From the NCBI GenBank assembly GCA_032164245.1, contig JAVMKO010000006.1, forward strand, positions 7,827,001 through 7,891,000: a stretch of DNA of 64,000 bases. The letters are read 5' to 3'. The notes beneath the pieces are model-generated. The model saw only the letters and a program-made list of their open reading frames with translations, was not told where the DNA came from and searched no databases. The DNA is from Sternotherus odoratus (lineage: Eukaryota; Chordata; Testudines; Kinosternidae). This document shows, piece after piece, positions 59,875 to 64,000 of the stretch. Made by a program: the position numbers and the translations under genes. Position 1 is the first letter of the stretch, and every line of letters begins with the position of its first letter.

Positions 59875-60888
59875 TAGGGTGGATTGACTTAAACAAAGTG
59901 ATTTAAATCACAGATTAAAACCAGCAAGCCAGAAACCTCCATTTAAATAATCAATTCTAATCATGTTTTCCATTTGTTGTACTTTTTTAGTAAAGAAAAG
60001 TTGGTCTGATTAGTTGGTAACTATTCAAACGTGTTGAATTGCAACTAAACATAGCCTAAACACTAAATTTGGTGCTTCTTTTTGCAGGAGCATACACTAT
60101 GTCCTATACACACTTATTTAATCAAGTATGTAGCTTAACTTTTTTCTAGATTATGATTAATTTTCTGCTTGTGATTTGTGTCAAGTTCTATTTGAACAGA
60201 AATTTAAATGCAATTAAAATGCACAAAACCAGCATGTTTTATATTTAAATGTGCTGGCTACATAAGAAAAAAGTTTATCAAAACATGCTTTGCTTTTAAA
60301 ACTAAATGATTTATTAAACAAAGGAAGCATTATCTGTGAATTAGTGAATTAAACTGATTGTTTCTAGTCCCTGCATCCTTCAAGATTTTAGGGTAGTAGA
60401 TCTCATCCCCTCACACCTAGTTTTCATTCATAGGTTAAAAGAGGAAAACAATCTTTCCAGGTTTTTAAACTGCCAGTTGATTTCATAACTTTGAATGAAC
60501 TAGTCACTGAACTGATAGAGTTGAATAAACTGTAGTAAAGAAAATATACTCTCTGCACCTCCAGGGGAGGCTACAGCTATCAAAAGCTAGTTTACCCCTT
60601 CAACAAACTCAAGTTCCAATTGTTTAGCCAGCGACTTCCACCGTTTTCTTTAAAAGTTGGCACTAATCATGTACTGCTTAATATCATTTACTGTATTTAA
60701 TTTAAATGATTATAATTAGTTTAGGACTCCAGATAAGTTGTCAATTTCAAATTTCATTTAAAATAGGTTTATTTTTAAAAAATAAACCTGCATTTAGTTT
60801 GAATTAAAAATATTTGATTTAAGTAAAAGATCCCAATTTAAATTTTAAAAAATGTGATTTTTTTTTTAATCGATTGTTATCCGCCCTG
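59875..60888. mobile_element. hAT-like AT-rich element, 8-bp TSD
   Basis: Left end TAGGGTGGATTGACTTAAAC and right end AATCGATTGTTATCCGCCCTG are imperfect inverted repeats. GTTCTGTT (59867-59874) and GTTCAGTT (60889-60896) differ at one of 8 bases. Subterminal 'gtgatttaaatcac' is a palindrome and 'aatgtgattt' repeats it near the right end. Interior is AT-rich and non-coding. Confidence 0.7.
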
Positions 60889-61589
60889 GTTCAGTTGTGG
60901 CAGTCGTACCATGATTCTTGCTGATTCCATCAGAAGGTTGATGTTTTCAAAGGGGCAACCTGCCCCACTGTATCCAATGTTTGTACCCTGCCCAGTTCAT
61001 GGTCTCATTGCCTAGGAATGGGCACAAGAATGGATCCATGGTTTGAGCTAATCATGTGAGAGATGTTCAGGGAAAACTGGGGTTCCATGGGTTGGGTTGT
61101 TTGAAAATAGCAGTCTGGGCAGGGCAAGAGGTCAAGCGAGAGTGGGGTATGTGTTTTGCTATGGAGGAAAGAAGGGAATATGGAGTAGACGAAACATACT
61201 CCCTAGAGGGATGCTGCAGTGGTTTACGTTTCTGTTTGGCTGTAACAGACCGGTTCTTGCACTACTGCCCCTGGGGATCTACAACTTGGGCCTCCATCTT
61301 TGGTGACTGCAGCCCTTTGATGACCGGTGACAGAAGTGGCATGGTAATTGCCAGGGATTTGGACAGATTACTTCAGAAGAGAGGGGTTGTTCTTATTCCA
61401 GTCACTTTCCCAGCTGGCACGGGGAAAATAGACTGGAGAAGCGAAGGATGGTCAAAGTGCTAGGTAGCCGTTTATTATCAGTTACACTGGGCCAGAAGTT
61501 TTAAGATATTTAGGCTCCCAAAGATGCTGAGAAAGGCTTGGTGGTATTTTCAGAAGCGCCTAAACATGGGTGTCCAACTCCCACATGAT

Positions 61590-61740
61590 TTCATAGCGCC
61601 TTAGACTGTCAACTCCTCAGGGCAAGGTCTGTCTCTTTGACTTATGTTTGTACAGCCTAGCCCACTGGGCATGGAACCGCCGGGCACTACCACAGTGCAG
61701 AAGTAACCATAAGAATTAATAACAACAACAGTGGGTCAGC
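61590..61740 (+). repeat. L2/CR1-like LINE tail fragment
   Basis: 'agactgtcaactcctcaggg' then 'aaggtctgtctctttgac', 'tgtttgtacagcctagccca' and 'taacaacaacag' is the same tail type as 59419. Confidence 0.6.
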
Positions 61741-62841
61741 TCACTGCACATTGACCCTGTCCGAGTGGGACAATGTGCCATTTGCCCTCAAATGAGAGGT
61801 TGTTAAGCTCATGCTTAAGAAACTGTCTCTTAGCATTGCCACCCAATACCCCAGTTCTTAACTTCCCTTTTTAAGAGATGCTTCCCTTTAAGGGACGATT
61901 TCCTTTTGAAGGGACTAGTAGGGTAACTATGTTGCTTCTGGGTCCTCTGGCGTCTTGACCCCTGTCAAGCTGGCTTTTGATCTGGCTCTGGCACAGATAT
62001 GGCTAATTTTCTTGGTGGATGGCCTCCTAGCAATGGAAAGACATCTGCCATCCACGATAATTCTTTATAGGTCCCTCAGCAGCCTTCGGTGCCTTTGAGC
62101 AGGAGGTTTTGATGACTTTGATGACTTTTCTGCAGTCCCCCAAAACCATAGACATTAGCATGCTCACACCTACCCCAGCAGCTTGCTATTTACAAGGTTC
62201 CATAGGTTTCTCTTCCGTCACTCCGTAGTGCATGCCTATGGGGAAAGGAGGAGAGAATATTTGAGATGCACCTAGACGATGGATCTTTCTCAGACCTCAC
62301 AGCTGCTCTAGTGACTAGCAGAAATTGTGGCATGGATGACAGTAAGCTGCAGTGGGACTCTCTCCAGATAAGATTGTTGCCCCTGCAAATGAAGGGATTT
62401 GCCTTCTTGGCTTTTCTCTGCATCCTGGGGGAATTTCTAAGTCCCCCTTTGCTCCAAAAGTGCCTTTGTCCACCTGCACTGGGTTAGGACATTGAAGTTA
62501 TTGCTGATGTTCTCCCTACCAGTCTTACGCCTTTTGAGCTGTAGATCGGATTATTGCAATGTATTCTGCATGAGTTGCCCTTGACTTCCACTCAGAATCT
62601 AAATTTAGTGCAGAATTCAGGGTCTACTTAATTAGTGCAACTAGCCATAAGGAGCACATTAAAGTTAGCCCTGCTTGGCTTCCAGTTTGCTTTGCTGTGC
62701 AATATAAAATGACAATTTTGATCTGTAAAGCCTGGTGTTGTTTGAGTCCTGGCTATCTAAGCACCACCTCATTCCTTCTTTGTTACATGTCAGTTGAGAT
62801 CCAGTGGGTTGGTTTTACTGGCCCGGTTTTGCTAAGTCTTA
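61741..62841. other. Intronic sequence, nothing recognised
   Basis: No exon or named repeat was recognised in this 1.1 kb. Confidence 0.45.
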
Positions 62842-63104
62842 GGCCATTGTCTATATGTACAGCACTGCGGCAGTGCGTGTGGGGAAGATCCTCTATGCTA
62901 ATGGGAGAGAGTTTTCCCATCGGTATAAAAATACCACCTCCACGAGCGGCATAAGCTACGTTGGCGGGAGAAGCTCTCCTTCCGACATAGCGCTGTGCAC
63001 ACAAACACTTATGTCAGCATAATTTATGTCGCTCTGGGGGTGGAATATTCTCATCCCTGAGCGACAAACGTTTTGCTGACATAGGCTGTAGTGTAGACAT
63101 AGCC
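62842..63104. mobile_element. Harbinger-type MITE
   Basis: Left end GGCCATTGTCTATATGTACAG and right end CTGTAGTGTAGACATAGCC are inverted. TTA (62839-62841) and TTG (63105-63107) could be a TSD with one change. 'ctatgctaatgggagag' and 'ttggcgggagaagctctcc' lie inside. Confidence 0.7.
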
Positions 63105-63107
63105 TTG

Positions 63108-64000
63108 GATTTGACTATCTGGGGAATGGTGGCAGGGCATTCTCAATGGAGGGCCTTGGCTGTGGACATTCCCTTGTTGGTTTAATGGAGCCAGAAGGCT
63201 TGCTACAAAGCTCATCTCTTCCTTTCCAGGCTTTGGTGTGGGTGAGGAATATGCTCCGTTTATCCTGGGAAGGCTGCTTTGAACAGACATTGGTCAGCAG
63301 GTTATGTTTTATTTTAAATTCTTTAAACCTACCCCGGGAATGCTGGATGGATGAGACCAATAAACCTACAAATAAATAAATCCATCCTTGTCTCCCCCTC
63401 CTACTGTGGGAGGAGGTAGGTCTGATTCTGGTTTTGCCTTTCATGGCCTGCCTTATCTTGACCAACTTAACTTGTGAGGCGCCGATGGAATGGCCGACAT
63501 GCTCAAGGCACTAAGAGGTGAGCAGCCTCTTTGATTTCAGAGAGCAGAGTCTAGGATCATCCCTGGCTGGTGCATGAGGGATGCTAGGGCTTGTGAACAC
63601 ACACCTGCCCTTTGCACACCTGTGCAGCAGCTGGGCATAGTCTGGTCCTCAGAGAGCTACCTTTCTAATCCCCCTAGCAAGCATTCCCTCCAACAGCAAG
63701 CTGCTGGCAGTGTCATGACATGTCTGGCTTTCCTGTGACATTTCCAGCACTTCCCAGTTTATCCAGTCGGAAAGCCCCAGGAACTAGTCCCCCCATGTTG
63801 TATTTTGTTGACATTCAAGGCAAGTGAAAGGTATGGAAAATGTACAAACATTAGAGCAGGTTGAAAAACAGTCAGATTTCAAAATGTTTTGACCAAAAAG
63901 GGTCAACTTTTTCCATGAAAAGTTTCACAAAGAAATGTACCTATTTGACTATTTAGCTCTAAAAACTATATAGAAATTACTATAGATAAATATTATATAC
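63108..64000. other. Intronic sequence, nothing recognised
   Basis: No exon or named repeat was recognised up to the window end. Confidence 0.4.

Noticed and set aside
61056..61463. 135-codon plus-strand frame as a possible gene
   Set aside because: No domain, splice-site context or similarity recognised; overlaps another frame; likely chance.
1..64000. CRISPR arrays, operons, phage or bacterial defence systems
   Set aside because: No such structures; exon, splice sites and repeat families show vertebrate nuclear DNA.

Overview
The window looks like vertebrate nuclear DNA, most likely from a turtle. It contains one recognisable host coding exon. The rest is intronic and intergenic-type sequence packed with old and nested transposable elements. 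The turtle call is an inference from the repeat mix: CR1 and CR1/L3-type LINEs, Penelope-like elements with a GIY-YIG endonuclease, a DIRS-like tyrosine-recombinase retroelement, Harbinger and hAT MITEs, and MIR/CORE-SINE relics. A crocodilian or another sauropsid cannot be excluded without a database search.

Host gene: positions 46010-46528 (+) are an internal coding exon of SAMD4A (Smaug homolog 1, a translational repressor). It has a strong polypyrimidine tract and AG acceptor, a GTAAGT donor, 173 uninterrupted codons and phase 1 at both ends. No other SAMD4A exon was found, so about 46 kb upstream and 17 kb downstream are read as SAMD4A introns (inference from exon content and strand).

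Layout: 0-7.5 kb holds a pogo/Tigger-type foldback element with a 33-bp minisatellite, a hAT MITE with a perfect 8-bp target-site duplication (TSD) and a Harbinger-type MITE. 9.5-17.8 kb holds CR1 and L3 tails, hAT elements, Harbinger-type MITEs and an L3 reverse-transcriptase 3' part. 18.7-22.0 kb is a decayed two-gene Harbinger transposon (transposase on +, Myb/SANT-like partner on -). Its transposase is split by a Penelope-type palindrome with a perfect 13-bp TSD and by a GIY-YIG-bearing Penelope fragment. 22.6-33.9 kb holds a hAT-like G-rich element, MIR relics, an L3 copy, more MITEs and a second pogo-type foldback element. 33.9-35.3 kb is a young-looking CR1 reverse-transcriptase copy. 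35.8-43.7 kb has hAT and Harbinger MITEs, including one inserted inside another, and a hAT element with a GC-rich tandem interior. After the exon come an L3 5' half carrying a hAT MITE insertion (48.0-49.9 kb), a CR1 3' end (51.5-52.3 kb), a DIRS-like deletion derivative with inverted terminal repeats (52.6-54.5 kb), two Penelope insertions (56.3 and 58.6 kb), a 1-kb hAT-like element (59.9-60.9 kb) and a Harbinger-type MITE (62.8 kb).

I found no rRNA, tRNA, CRISPR, operon or intact autonomous mobile element. No feature amounts to a clearly new biological system. The most unusual things are the nested Penelope/Harbinger/MIR insertions with exact 13-bp duplications, the foldback pogo-type elements whose cores carry different minisatellites, and the DIRS remnant.
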